DNA of 64,000 nucleotides, taken from contig OZ007575.1 of assembly GCA_963931925.1 (NCBI GenBank), positions 29,413,252-29,477,251 on the forward strand, given 5' to 3'. Made by a program: the position numbers and the translations under genes. This DNA is from Onchidella celtica. Its lineage: Eukaryota > Mollusca > Gastropoda > Systellommatophora > Onchidiidae. A model generated the notes under the pieces. That model was given only the letters and a program-made list of their open reading frames with translations. It ran no database searches and was not told the origin of the DNA. Each line of letters starts with the position of its first letter. Within the stretch, counting starts at the first letter, position 1. This document shows positions 41,231 to 50,739 of this stretch, one piece after another.

Positions 41231-41830
41231 ATCATTTGATCTTTTATACGTGTATGTCCATGCTTACCTGAACCATAGTACTGTTTATGGTGAGAGTAGT
41301 TATACACAATAACGGATGAAGTATGACAGATTTGTCAGTGGGAAAGATCAGAAACTCTGAGTTCAAGCAATATTTATGCGTTGACTACCATGTGGTATGA
41401 TATGTTCTTATATTAAATTAACCCTAATGTACTCTTTAAATGCCAAACTAATACTTATTTATGCTGAGTTAAGCAACCTTAGACAAAACCAGGCGTTTTA
41501 GGTAAAAAAATACTCGGTACCGATATTTTCTAACTTTCAAGAAAACATAAAAAAAACCTTCACTTTTTCACTATATAAATCAAATAAAATACGTTTTTTA
41601 AAAATCTGTGTAAATTACAATTTTAACATAACGACAATGAAATTTGTATATGTAATGCCGTTTGTATTTTGGCATCTTTTGAGTAACTTTCAAAATTTAG
41701 TAATATGTCAAATATTGTGTGACCTTGCACCCCCAAATGAAGTGACCTCCACCTGGAATATGATCGGGGACCTATATACTATCGTATAAAACCGGTGGTT
41801 GCTTTTAGATTTACGATGACCACGAACTCC

Positions 41831-42235
41831 TTAGAGTGAAGCTTTTTGAAAATTCACTTCTAGACTAAAAGCTCCCTTGACTCTGTCGTAGTCCTTAGCT
41901 TCATCGATTGGCAGTCCGCAGAAGCATTCCAAGGCCCTCCGGGTCAGCAGGGCAGACAGTGATGTTGTCCAGGTGGATCTGGGCCAGTCAGCTGTCTTGG
42001 CGAACCTCTCGAAATGCAGTAACCAGTTATCCAGGTCGTCCTTCCCATCTCGAAATGCAGGTAGCTTAGGTCTTTTGGAACTGGCGTATTCGGTGGTCCT
42101 CTGCGTCGAGTCGTCGCTTCCAGGTGGTTGCGGATCTTCTTCATCCAGCTCGTGGTTCAATTCTTTCTCTTTCCAGCTGAGCCGGTCGTTCTCTTTCTTG
42201 AGCTTCCCTTTCCATTCTCCAGTGTACCAGTGCAT
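41831..42235 (-). pseudogene. Gmr1-like Gag N-terminal part
   Basis: The minus strand reads KLKKENDRLSWKEKELNHEL (coiled coil), then KLPAFRDGKDDLDNWLLHFE and ALECFCGLPIDEAKDYDRVK, typical of capsid N-terminal domains of Ty3-like Gag proteins. The first residues before KLKK come from LINE sequence at the junction near 42235, so the apparent start is artificial. The frame runs into unrelated sequence just before the inverted repeat at 41826, and Gag resumes at 38290. Confidence 0.75.
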
Positions 42236-42239
42236 GCAT

Positions 42240-44090
42240 GAGTCGGATCTTGTACTTCATGGTGATGTTTTTATCCCTCCGTATTGGTCGCAGTTTTGCC
42301 AGTGCGGTCATGGTTTGTGCATTTTGCGTGGACATCCGCGCGCGATCCGTTGTCTGAGATGATAGCCCCTAAATACTTGAATTGATTTGACCATCAAGTC
42401 CTCTCTTCGTAACATAGGATGTTGTGCGTGAAGGTGCCATACTCATTTGTCATCATTTTCGTTTTTTCAGCGCTGATATCCATTCCGTATCTTGTTGAGG
42501 TGATTGACTAGTCTTGTAAGTTCTTCTTCATTCCCAGCTAGCCCATCTATGTCGTCTGCAAATCGGAGATTTGTGATGGTTCTAACTTTGCCTTCATGAT
42601 CTTCCAGTGCATCCATCATTATTCTCTCTAAGAACACGTTAAAAAGGAAGGGGGCGGAGGCAGCCTTGGCGAACTCCAACAGTAGTGTGGAACCATTCCC
42701 CCATCAGGTTGTGGGCGAGTACAGCACTTGTGGCATTGGCGTATAATTGCTGGATGGTGTTGGTGAGTCCCCATGTTGAATTTCTTCATGGTGGCCCATA
42801 ATGCATTGTGCAGTCGAAGGCTTTTTTGAAGTCAATAAAGACATGATACAATTTCTGTTGGTGCTGGAGGTGTTTCTCACAGAGAACACGGAGATTGAAG
42901 ATTTGCTCTGTGGTGCTCCTACCTTTGCGAAAGCCTGCTTGTTCTTCAGCAGTGAGTTCTTCCACCTGGGGTCTTAGTCGGTTAAGAATGACTCTAATTT
43001 CCCTATCTTGCTTGCATGGCTGATAAGGCTGATAGTTCTGTAATTTTGGCTCTTGGGGAGAACTATATTGGGTCCATTTTGTCGGCCATTCACCTGTCTG
43101 CCAGATCTTGTTACAGATAATTGTGAGGATCTCAATCGTGGCCTCTCCTCCGTTTTTGAGTAGTTCAGCAGGTATGTTGTCCGCTCCTGCTGATTTGCCG
43201 CACTTAAGTGATCGTATCGCGGCCTGAATTTCATCTCGCGGTATTGAATGATCGTCCTCAGTGTTCGATTCATGAACGTCCAGTAGCGAAGGGTCTCCTC
43301 TGCTCTGGTGGTTGTACAACTCTGAGCAGTACTCAGTCCATCTTTGAATAATTTCCCTATCTTCTGTGAGGGTGTTACCGTTCTTGTCTTGTATGGTGTT
43401 AACTTTTGCTTTTAGTTTTGGTAAGATCTTTCACCACTTTGAAGGCTTCCTTGGTGTTATTTCTCGACAAGTTGCCTTCAATGTTTTTGCATTTGTCAGC
43501 GATCCACTGTTGTTTTGCCTCCTTCATTTCTTTCCGTATCGTTTTGTTCGTCTGCCTGTACTCTAATCTTCCCTCTAGTGTGGACTTGTTCTTCTTCAAT
43601 TCTCTTCTTTTGTCGCAGAGGTCAAGGATCTTGTTAGTTACCCAGGGTTTCTCTTTACGGCGACTTTTCCCCAGGATTTCATTTGCTGTTTCCACCATGA
43701 TGCATGATGGAGATGAACTTATTGGTGAGAGTTTCCTGGTCTTCGTTAAGGAGAAGGAGTGGTGCAAACTTTCCACCAATTGCTGCTTGGAATTCTTCAG
43801 AGATGGCCGCGTCTTTCAGTTTTTCAAGGTCGAATCGGAGCCTTGTGTTTAAGCTTTTATGATTTCTTCTTAACCGTGCTCTGAATGTCAGCATGACAAG
43901 GTTGTGATCGCTGCCAACATCCGCTCCTGGGAAGGATCTTGTTTTCTGTCTTTATTCCAGTCATGTACCTTCTCTTCACCAGTATATAGTCGATCTGTCC
44001 ATTGGGAGGATGCCATGTTCCTGTGCGTGCTGTTTTGTGTCGACCAAGACGCCACAATTGAGCTCTACATCATTGTTCTATTAACAATAA
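42240..44090 (-). pseudogene. RTE-like LINE, 3' truncated and frameshifted
   Basis: From 44090 down: the end of an APE endonuclease with GTWHPPNGQIDYILVKRR and, in shifted frame, a DHNLVMLTFRARLRR-like ending. Next is the linker (RKEKPWVTNKILDLCDKRRE, 43680-43400), then RT with RSLKCGKSAGADNIPAELLK, EEQAGFRKGRSTTEQIF, LYHVFIDFKKAFD (43320-42786) and LRFADDIDGLAG (42580). The last part is LAKLRPIRRDKNITMKYKIR (42300). These are RTE-group phrases. Frameshifts are at about 43890, 43400, 42790 and 42470, and the segment between KKAFD and FADD is partly deleted. It ends at the gypsy gag junction near 42240. Confidence 0.8.
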
Positions 44091-44189
44091 AAACAAAGGA
44101 AAAAATAAACATTATCGAGTGGCATAATAACCTAACATTAAACATATGGCCACCTGTGCATGTCTGGGGCCTAAGCAGAAGGATTTAAT

Positions 44190-45290
44190 TCTAATTTCTT
44201 CGCTATAGATGATCCAATAGATACTTTAATAATTCCACCAGGATAGTTTCACGAGGGGCGCCTTTACAACAGAAGCTCCTCCAGACAGCGGTAGATGACT
44301 ATTACAATGCTTTAGCCTAAGAAGGGCACACTTCCACTTTCGGGCACACCCGACAAAGTTCGAATTGGTCGATTGTCGCTTATGGCTGAAAAGCCTATCC
44401 CAACCAACCTCATAAACACAAGGCCACTTGCACTCACAACCAAAGGCACCAATTGGTGGAGGAGTGGCGATTCGAGAGTAGTTAGCTTTTTCAGATTAGT
44501 CGCGGGGTTCACGTTTGCCTGCTAAGGCAGTTGCAGCTCTTCGGGAAGCCAATAGCGAGTTGGGAGACGCAGTTGTCGAATGCGACAGGGAATCATTCAA
44601 CGCATGGAAACCACTGTGTGTGAGGCTTCTTTGAGATCCTTGTGACTATTGGAGCTTCTCCATTAAATTTCCGTGAACTCCGAGGTATGGACAAAAGCCT
44701 TACAAACTATCTGCTGTTTTTACTAACAAAATAGCATTGATTTGGAGAACCGCAAGCTAGACGAAGCCGACAGTTCACTCCCCAAACGTTTCTCCAAAGG
44801 CATCCTTAATGAAGATAATGAAGATGCTGATCGCATAAGAACCCTTTCATGAGCAATGTGTATTCTCACTGCAATCGGAATGCCGATCAGCATGTTAGTC
44901 CCCCTTTTAACTGGTGCTCCTGAGCCTCCAACTCCTCCAGACAAAAAAGGACTCGAAGAATGGGTAAAATTTACAAACTCTTGGACGGATTAAGCTGGCA
45001 GGTAAGACGGCCACTCTATCGTTTCTTGGCTCTTTGGCATGGTTGTCACATTTCATTGCTACAAGTCATCGATAATATATTTATATATGGCGAGCCCTGG
45101 AATGGGTGCGAAGGTCATATGGTTTATCAATATCAAAAGTTGGAAGAGCCACATCATGCAATTACATCAGTTATGCAGATGGACGAGATACTCAACGAAA
45201 TGTTGGAAGCTGAGGCAGTGAAACAGCGGTTGGAAAAACAACCAAAACAGATAGATGATTCTCTATAGAGAGCTGCACTGGCAGCTGGAG
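44190..45290 (+). pseudogene. Possible Polinton-associated gene remains (uncertain)
   Basis: Plus-strand pieces look protein-like: IDDPIDTLIIPPG near 44205, AVAALREANSELGDAVVECD near 44530, DLENRKLDEADSSLPKRFSK (44745) followed after a stop by TAIGMPISMLVPLLTGAPEP (44870). Finally there is an open frame at 44960-45268 ending in an acidic/basic helix (EILNEMLEAEAVKQRLEKQ). They lie beside the polymerase fragment at 45903-46660, on the other strand. Polintons often have accessory genes with a hydrophobic glycine/alanine region followed by a proline-rich linker, which the GAPEPPTPP stretch recalls. Assignment rests on this context and is weak. Confidence 0.35.
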
Positions 45291-45902
45291 GTCAGACAAA
45301 GTTGCACCTTGGATCAAATTGATTCTTTGAGTGATGATGAGAAGAACTATGCCGTTTATTATTAATTGTCATGATTAGATTTCATTACTGTAACAGCTGA
45401 TGTAAATTTTAGCACGTTATGATAGGGAGAGTTTGATGATCTTAACTGCTACCCTTTAAAAGCGAAACTGTCTCGACCTGTTGTAGAAATGAATGAAAAC
45501 AGGATCCTATGAACAGTTAACACTAACGTTCAATAAATGTAGATGAACGCTGGATATCTCACAACTTACTTATGGGGAAGGCACGCAGATAACACCTATA
45601 ACACTTAGACTGGATCTTACACATCCACACTTGTCTAGCTAGCCCCTATATATATAACTACAAATGGAAGGTTCCCACCCATAGAATGCTTGATTTTCCA
45701 TTTCTGCGGGCTAAGCAAAACTCGTCCAGCCACACACAACCACGGTCACTATAAGTCGTCACTCCGAGGCCAACCTAGCGCAGTCTGAATCTTTCTCGAA
45801 GTTCCGGGTTTTCCCACCACAACGACGCGCGACATCGAAGGGGCGCAAACCGCGGCGGGAAGGGGGAAGAGAGGCGTGCTGGGCGAAATGGGGAGACAAT
45901 GA

Positions 45903-46660
45903 GAACAATCAAGACGCCACAATTAAGATGTATCGAATCTCTAAAATTTGGTTTGCTTATAAATTTTGTTGCTTTGCTCTTCGTTTGATCTCTTATATTT
46001 TCCAACGCCTTTCCATAGAAAGCAATGTTCATTAAGTTCAAAGATTCTGTTCATTCTGATTTTGCGAGAGCTCTTTGGTGTATATCTTCATGTGTATAAT
46101 CATGGTTTTTCTACGACAGAAACTAAAATTGTAACGTTAAAATTGTAACGTAATTCTTTTTGTCTCTTAAATTTAGGATTAGTCTTTCTGCACTGCCAAC
46201 TTTCTTATTGTTTAGTTTTAGGTAATGATTTTGTATCTTCTTTTATTTTTAATTTCTTGGGAGCTGAAGGTAATATGCTAGATTGTACGTTAGACTTTGA
46301 CGGTATATTCAAGATCACATTCGACAATATCTTCCTGTGTGTAAATAAGAAAATATTCATTCTCCCAGTTAAAATCCTACCGGTAATGGTTGTGATATTC
46401 CTCCGCCATGGAGATTGTTGGCCTCTAAATACAGCAAATAATTTGATATTTTATTAGAATCCCAATATGGTAAATATTTAATATTTGCTTTGTGCATATG
46501 GAGGTCCTAAAACTCCTCTTATTCCTTTTTCAAACATCAACAACATATCAGAATCGGTTAATAATTCTAATTTAATCTCTGTATATATGAGACAGCACTG
46601 CCAAGTTAGTCCAAGAGCAGAAAAAAAAAAAGTAGAGATTCATTTCATGGTTGGTGAGGA
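45903..46660 (-). pseudogene. Polinton/Maverick-type DNA polymerase B fragment
   Basis: Pieces on the minus strand occur in the order expected of protein-primed family B polymerase from Polintons. They are EIKLELLTDSDMLLMFEKGI (about 46600-46530), SNYLLYLEANNLHGGGISQP (about 46450-46380, the Slx(L/M)YP-equivalent palm motif in its Polinton form), DIVECDLEYTVKV (about 46310), LPSAPKKLKIKEDT (about 46235), and NLMNIAFYGKALENIRDQTK with KATKFISKPNFRDSI (46041-45920, the Kx3NSxYG-equivalent region). Several frameshifts separate them. The sequence turns GC-rich and unrelated below 45900, before the expected D-T-D catalytic motif, so the gene is truncated. An open frame at 47155-46961 may be an upstream exonuclease-side piece but is not convincing. 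Confidence 0.7.
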
Positions 46661-46689
46661 TTCTGTGAGGATTCTCTGTGAACTTTTCA

Positions 46690-47570
46690 AATACAGATCG
46701 GGATAATCTTGAAAAGTTTTACTTTGAAAAGTATTCCAAACATTTACAGCCTGTTGATATTCGTCTTCTGTACTTCCTTCTTTTCTCAAGGTTGAGTAAA
46801 AACTTTATATTGATGATAGTTGTTTTCCTTTCAATCGATGAAATGAGAGAATATATTCATAATTCAATTTATTCTTCTGTTTAAATAGATTAAACAATTT
46901 GTTGCTTCATTAATTTCTTTTGCTTGAGTTAATTTTTTTTTATAGCTTTTTTATAGTAGTTTAACTTTCTGCAATTTTCGTCATAATTGTTTTCACAAAC
47001 TTTTCTTTAGCATCTTCTCCAGTGTAGGTTGTATACACCGAAAGACATTCATTGGAATAATCCGATGGGTTCTTGTTTGAAAATTTTGTTTTCATAGGAT
47101 TTGTTTGGATTTGGTTGTGCTGTAAACATTTTCTTATCACTTGTTTCAAAATCACAATACAAAAGTATCGCTAATTAAAATGATGATTTATAAATTGTAT
47201 CGTCTTCTGAAGGAAGGATGTTTTACACATTTTGTGGCATAAAATGATGATTATTCAAAGAATCGGCTGTTGTAACATCCACACAATTTCTACAGATGAA
47301 AGCTATATATTGGGATTTATTAGCTTCTAATAAAAATTGTTTTTAATAGTTGAAGTATACAAGGGATATAAAAAATATTTATGTTTTGGTCTTTCTAAAG
47401 AAGAAACGTTTCTCGAAATATAATTTTTTTTTTTTGTGCAAATTAAAGAATATCTTTTACGTGTTTGTACCACGTCAGAGGGAAATCGATGAGAGTTAAA
47501 GAAATTAGCTCCCAGAACAGGTTGTGTGGCTCATAATTATTCTGAGTAATTATTCTTGATAAGTTTTATC
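46690..47570. other. AT-rich sequence upstream of the polymerase fragment
   Basis: Probably further decayed Polinton sequence. The minus-strand frame 47155-46961 (IQTNPMKTKFSNKN…) has a plausible composition but no motif I can name. The rest is AT-rich with poly-A/T runs. Confidence 0.35.
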
Positions 47571-47576
47571 AAGTGA

Positions 47577-47820
47577 TTATAGACGAGACACCGACACAAT
47601 CCGACACCGACACAACGGGCTCACGATACGACACCGGCACTGACACGACAGGACACAGTCAAGACGATCCGACACCGACAGGACACAGCACTGAAAGGAC
47701 ACGACACCTACACTGACCCGAGAGGACACCACCCTGACATGACGCGACACGAAACGATACGACACCGAAAATCATAGGGACACGACACGAACACGACACA
47801 AGAACGGCACTGGCACGACT
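47577..47820. repeat. Second CACCGACAC minisatellite block
   Basis: About 245 bp of GACACCGACACAA, ACACGACAGGACAC and similar words, on the same strand and with the same core as the 28.6-30.2 kb array, but more GC-rich and shorter. Confidence 0.85.
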
Positions 47821-47834
47821 CCTTAAATAAACAT

Positions 47835-48240
47835 TCGCTGCTGCCTGAGCAGCTCTTATTTCTTCGTAGGCTTTATCATGATGTTTACGTTCCTCAGCAT
47901 AGAAAATAGGTAGTTGCTTCCACTGAAAGCTAGAGCCGTTCTTTTCACAAAATCAAACATGAAATGAAAAAAAATGAGAATAAGACATAAAAACGGTATA
48001 ATTTATTTATTTTCGATTGTTATATCATGACACATGTGAGAACAGGAATCTGAAGTTTTGTCGGAAAATAACAACAAAGATAGAATTTAATCTTACAATA
48101 TCACTGCATTTAAGATATGAATGCATTCAACATTTAGGATAGAAAACAAGACTAATTTACATTTACAGATTTTATTTCTTCGACGGCTTTATCATGTCGT
48201 TTACGTTCCTCAGCATAGAAAAGAGCTAGTTGCTTCCCTT
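47835..48240 (-). repeat. Direct duplication flanking a short spacer
   Basis: TTATTTCTTCGTAGGCTTTA…GTTTACGTTCCTCAGCATAG at 47857-47910 recurs at 48174-48224 with four changes. The minus strand encodes FYAEERKHHDKAYEEIRAAQ and FYAEERKRHDKAVEEIKS respectively. A charged-helix coding fragment was therefore duplicated; it adjoins the capsid-like remnant and may be part of the same Polinton. Confidence 0.55.
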
Positions 48241-48575
48241 ATCGCGGGGTTTTTCAACACATTCTTATTTTATGTCCTAAAAAATACAATCGAACGTATG
48301 TTTTGGTTACGGAGCAATTCAAAGGATCCAGATGCCTTTTATGCTGCAGGTTGGTATTGCTGCATGTTCCATAGGGAATTGTCACGGCTGATTTTGCGGT
48401 GACAGATGACTGCCATGCAGCCGGCATACTGATTACGAATTATCCAGGCAAAGCTCGGGGCTGGGTAACCATGTCATACTCGAGCGAGATGTTATCCATG
48501 GTGTAGCTGGCATCCTCTTCGGAAAAGATCATAAGTCGTTGAAAGTTAGCACCTGTCCACCAGGGCAAGGCTTTA
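48240..48575 (-). pseudogene. Probable Polinton major capsid protein fragment
   Basis: The minus strand reads ALPWWTGANFQRLMIFSEED and ASYTMDNISLEYDMVTQP (48571-48455). After a shift come IIRNQYAGCMAVICHRKISR and DNSLWNMQQY, with FELLRNQNIRSIVFFRT at about 48300. The series 'xY-x-(M/I)-x-NI-x-LEYD-x-V…I-x-x-QY…R-x-I-x-x-x-(N/D)-x-x-WN…(K/R)(S/G)I-x-x-x-F' is what I associate with double jelly-roll capsid proteins of Polintons. This is recall, and a profile search is needed. It agrees with the polymerase fragment 1.6 kb away on the same strand. Only part of the gene remains. Confidence 0.45.
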
Positions 48576-48639
48576 TGACTCAAAGTCGAGGGATATACAG
48601 TACCGGTTACCATAGGCAACTTTATCCCAAGCCCCTACC

Positions 48640-48860
48640 CGCATTTTTTGATGGATTTTAATGAGGTTGGAATAATGCCAAACTGAAATTGAAAGTTTTT
48701 GATGCGTCTTTCTACATTTACTTTGTGATGTGACATTTACACCCCCTTTTTCAAACTCTCATTCAAGCACTGTGAACCCTCTGTCAGCTAGCAGCAAATC
48801 ACTAGCTTCCAGTTTGTCCACATTTCAGAGTTCGTTCCTTGTCACTTACACTACCAAATC
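48640..48860 (+). repeat. Dispersed repeat R2, plus copy
   Basis: TGATGGATTTTAATGAGGTT, GGAATAATGCCA, CTGAAATTG, GATGCGTC, TGTGATGTGACATTT, ACCCCCTTTTTCAAACTC, CTCTGTCAGCTAGCA, ATCAC, GAGCTTCC-like and ATTTCAGAGTT are shared in order with the reverse complement of 61600-61890. This copy has two internal deletions. Class unknown; no TIR found. Confidence 0.7.
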
Positions 48861-48899
48861 AGATATAAAATTCACAGTACCACTAGGTGCCATGCCAAT

Positions 48900-50370
48900 G
48901 AGAGACCTGTAGGTATTATTATTTTTATAGTTCAGCTTGCTTGCTGAAGTTCAGGTTTTGATGGTTTCGGTACAAAAAATAACTCGACATTTTAAAATGC
49001 CGGGGCATGAATGGTATGCTTTGAAGGCCAGATGGAGACTGCTTTGCCTTTGTGTTAAATTGAGAATTGTGTTCAAATTACCTGAAATTGTGGTTATACT
49101 AACATCAAGTTATAGAGCAAGCATACTTTCACTCAAACCTTGTCTCAGTCTTAACAAGGTCATGAAGAAAATATTCATTGGTATGAGTGCAGTTTTCCCT
49201 ACTAGACTGTTTGTAAAGTGAAAAAAGAAAACATGGTTGATGGTGAAACCATTGACTCGCTTCATTTGTTCTTGTGGCAGAGTCTCAAAGGTGAAACAAC
49301 ACATGGACTTGTTCTACTTTTTGTTCCAACATACCATTGCCATTTTCAGGCTGAGTGCACCTGACCTGTAGCTCCTCTTGTTCTGAATATATATTATCAA
49401 TATCATGATATATATGTAAGATCTGTCTGGGTTTTCTGTGTAGAAAATTTCGGTTCAGAACAACAAAAGCACCAAATTCATATAACGTTCGCTTTCTCGT
49501 TTCACCATCTTGGGGCTTGTGGCTGAAACGGGAGGAAACTGCTGTCTTTTTCAAGAGGCACACGTCTGAAATGAAAGATGATGGTAAATTCAGGTTTTGT
49601 TTTCTACTGTCTTGTTTATTCTGATTCATGTAGTTTTGAGAAAGGTACAAATATAATGCCTAACATGACCACTAAAAGCGCTTTTATTTTAGTTATGACG
49701 AGCGTTTTCTCTGTTTGATGAATGGCATGAACATTGATGTCTTTCGTTACTTTAAAAATACTCCAGAGCTGCCAATTAAATGTTGGCTACGTGTGTGCTT
49801 CTTAAATCATAATTTATGACTGTAATGCGACATTTAATACTTGAAACAGAAAATTAAATGATGTTGCCTCTAAATGTTTTAGGAGTTTCTCAATGTTTTT
49901 GTTTTTTTTAATTTTTTTTTTGTGTCGTTGTGATTATGGTAGAATTGCAAACAAAATTTATTCAGTACACTCCACAGACTGGACCTCAATTCGGAATATG
50001 ATCTCCGCTCGGGAAATTCCGTAAGAAACGGCACAGCCCGAAGCTTCTGAAATCTAGAAATCAAGCACTCTTTAAAAGCTTTGACCACTATATTAATTTC
50101 CACCCAACCAACCTATTTTCCTCAAAGTGGACTAGAATAAAATACTTGAAGAAAACACAGAAGGAAGAATATGGGGAGTGCTGGTGAACCCAAATTTTTC
50201 CATATTCATCTTTTATTTATATATTTAACTATGATTTGAGGTCTTTATTTTTTAGGAGGTTCGCTGCGTTTACACCTCACTTTACTTGTTTTATTATTTC
50301 TTGTTCTGGCGGGGGGGGGGGGGGGGGGGGAGATGATATAGATAAATTTTAATCTATTAATTTCAATTTT
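48900..50370. other. No gene recognised
   Basis: Open frames at 48937-49221 (+) and 49650-49285 (-) have balanced composition. The latter reads KPQDGETRKRTLYEFGAFVV and KPRQILHIYHDIDNIYSEQE but matches nothing I know. A G20 tract lies at 50311-50330. Confidence 0.35.
50311..50330. repeat. Poly-G tract (20 bp)
   Basis: Run of 20 guanines preceded by GTTCTGGC. It is about 45 bp upstream of the SINE at 50375. Confidence 0.95.
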
Positions 50371-50374
50371 GCCC

Positions 50375-50690
50375 GGGCAGCGGCCTTTCGGCCTGCTCTT
50401 TACGATTTCCAACTGCCAAGGTATCTTTAACATGCGCAACGCGCACACGGGCCCTCCGAATTTTTTCGTCCTTATCCGAGAAGACTAGGTACTCGATCCT
50501 ACCCCCCAATAGGACCAGGGACTTGAAAATATGAGAAAAATCCAATTTCCAAGAACTACTCGATCCTACCCCCCAATAGGACCAGGGACTTTAAAATATG
50601 AGAAAAATCCACTTTCCAACATGCCTGCACTGCCCGGGTTTAGAACCCGGGACCCTTGGCATGAGAGGCGAGCACCTTGTCCTTATATTT
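50375..50690 (-). mobile_element. tRNA-derived SINE with internal 67-bp duplication
   Basis: The minus strand carries a head with B box GGTTCTAAACC (in GTCCCGGGTTCTAAACCCGG) and the preceding GTGCTCGCCTCTCATGCC, the usual anticodon-arm region of animal tRNA-SINEs; the A box is degenerate. Downstream the body includes GTCCTATTGGGGGGTAGGAT twice, GCGCGTTGCGCATG and GCCCGGGC at its end. A 67-bp unit starting ACTCGATCCTACCCCCCAAT is repeated at 50491-50557 and 50558-50619. Confidence 0.6.
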
Positions 50691-50739
50691 AACTATCTAT
50701 CCATTTAGAAAAAGCAATAACAAAAATAGATATACCATA

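Larger units (their letters stand above)
38301..41826. mobile_element. Insertion in gag bounded by 33-bp inverted repeats
   Basis: TTCGTGGTCATCTCAAATCT through AAAAGCAACCACC at 38301-38333 is the inverse complement of 41794-41826 with 2 differences in 33. A second inverted block, GGTGGAGGTCACTT and AAGTGACCTCCACC, lies just inside. The 3.5-kb segment interrupts the gag gene: capsid coding stops at 41831 and resumes at about 38290. It contains a gypsy fragment in opposite orientation (39484-39615) and the left part of insert X. No target duplication was seen. A single transposon, or a rearrangement with inverted flanks, are both possible. Confidence 0.55.
31810..42235 (-). mobile_element. Decayed Gmr1-like Ty3 retrotransposon, interrupted
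   Basis: Reading the minus strand from 42235 down: Gag N-terminal part, insertion, Gag C-terminal part with a zinc knuckle, protease region, insertion, integrase, then reverse transcriptase and the start of RNase H. The relationship of each domain is to Ty3/gypsy, but integrase precedes reverse transcriptase. That order is the hallmark of the Gmr1 group of Ty3-like elements. Both ends are lost: RTE LINE sequence replaces the 5' end at about 42240 and another LINE fragment the 3' end at about 31815, so no LTRs are present. There are many frameshifts and stops. Confidence 0.75.

Noticed and set aside
46961-47155. Exonuclease part of the Polinton polymerase
   Set aside because: Position fits but no motif is convincing.
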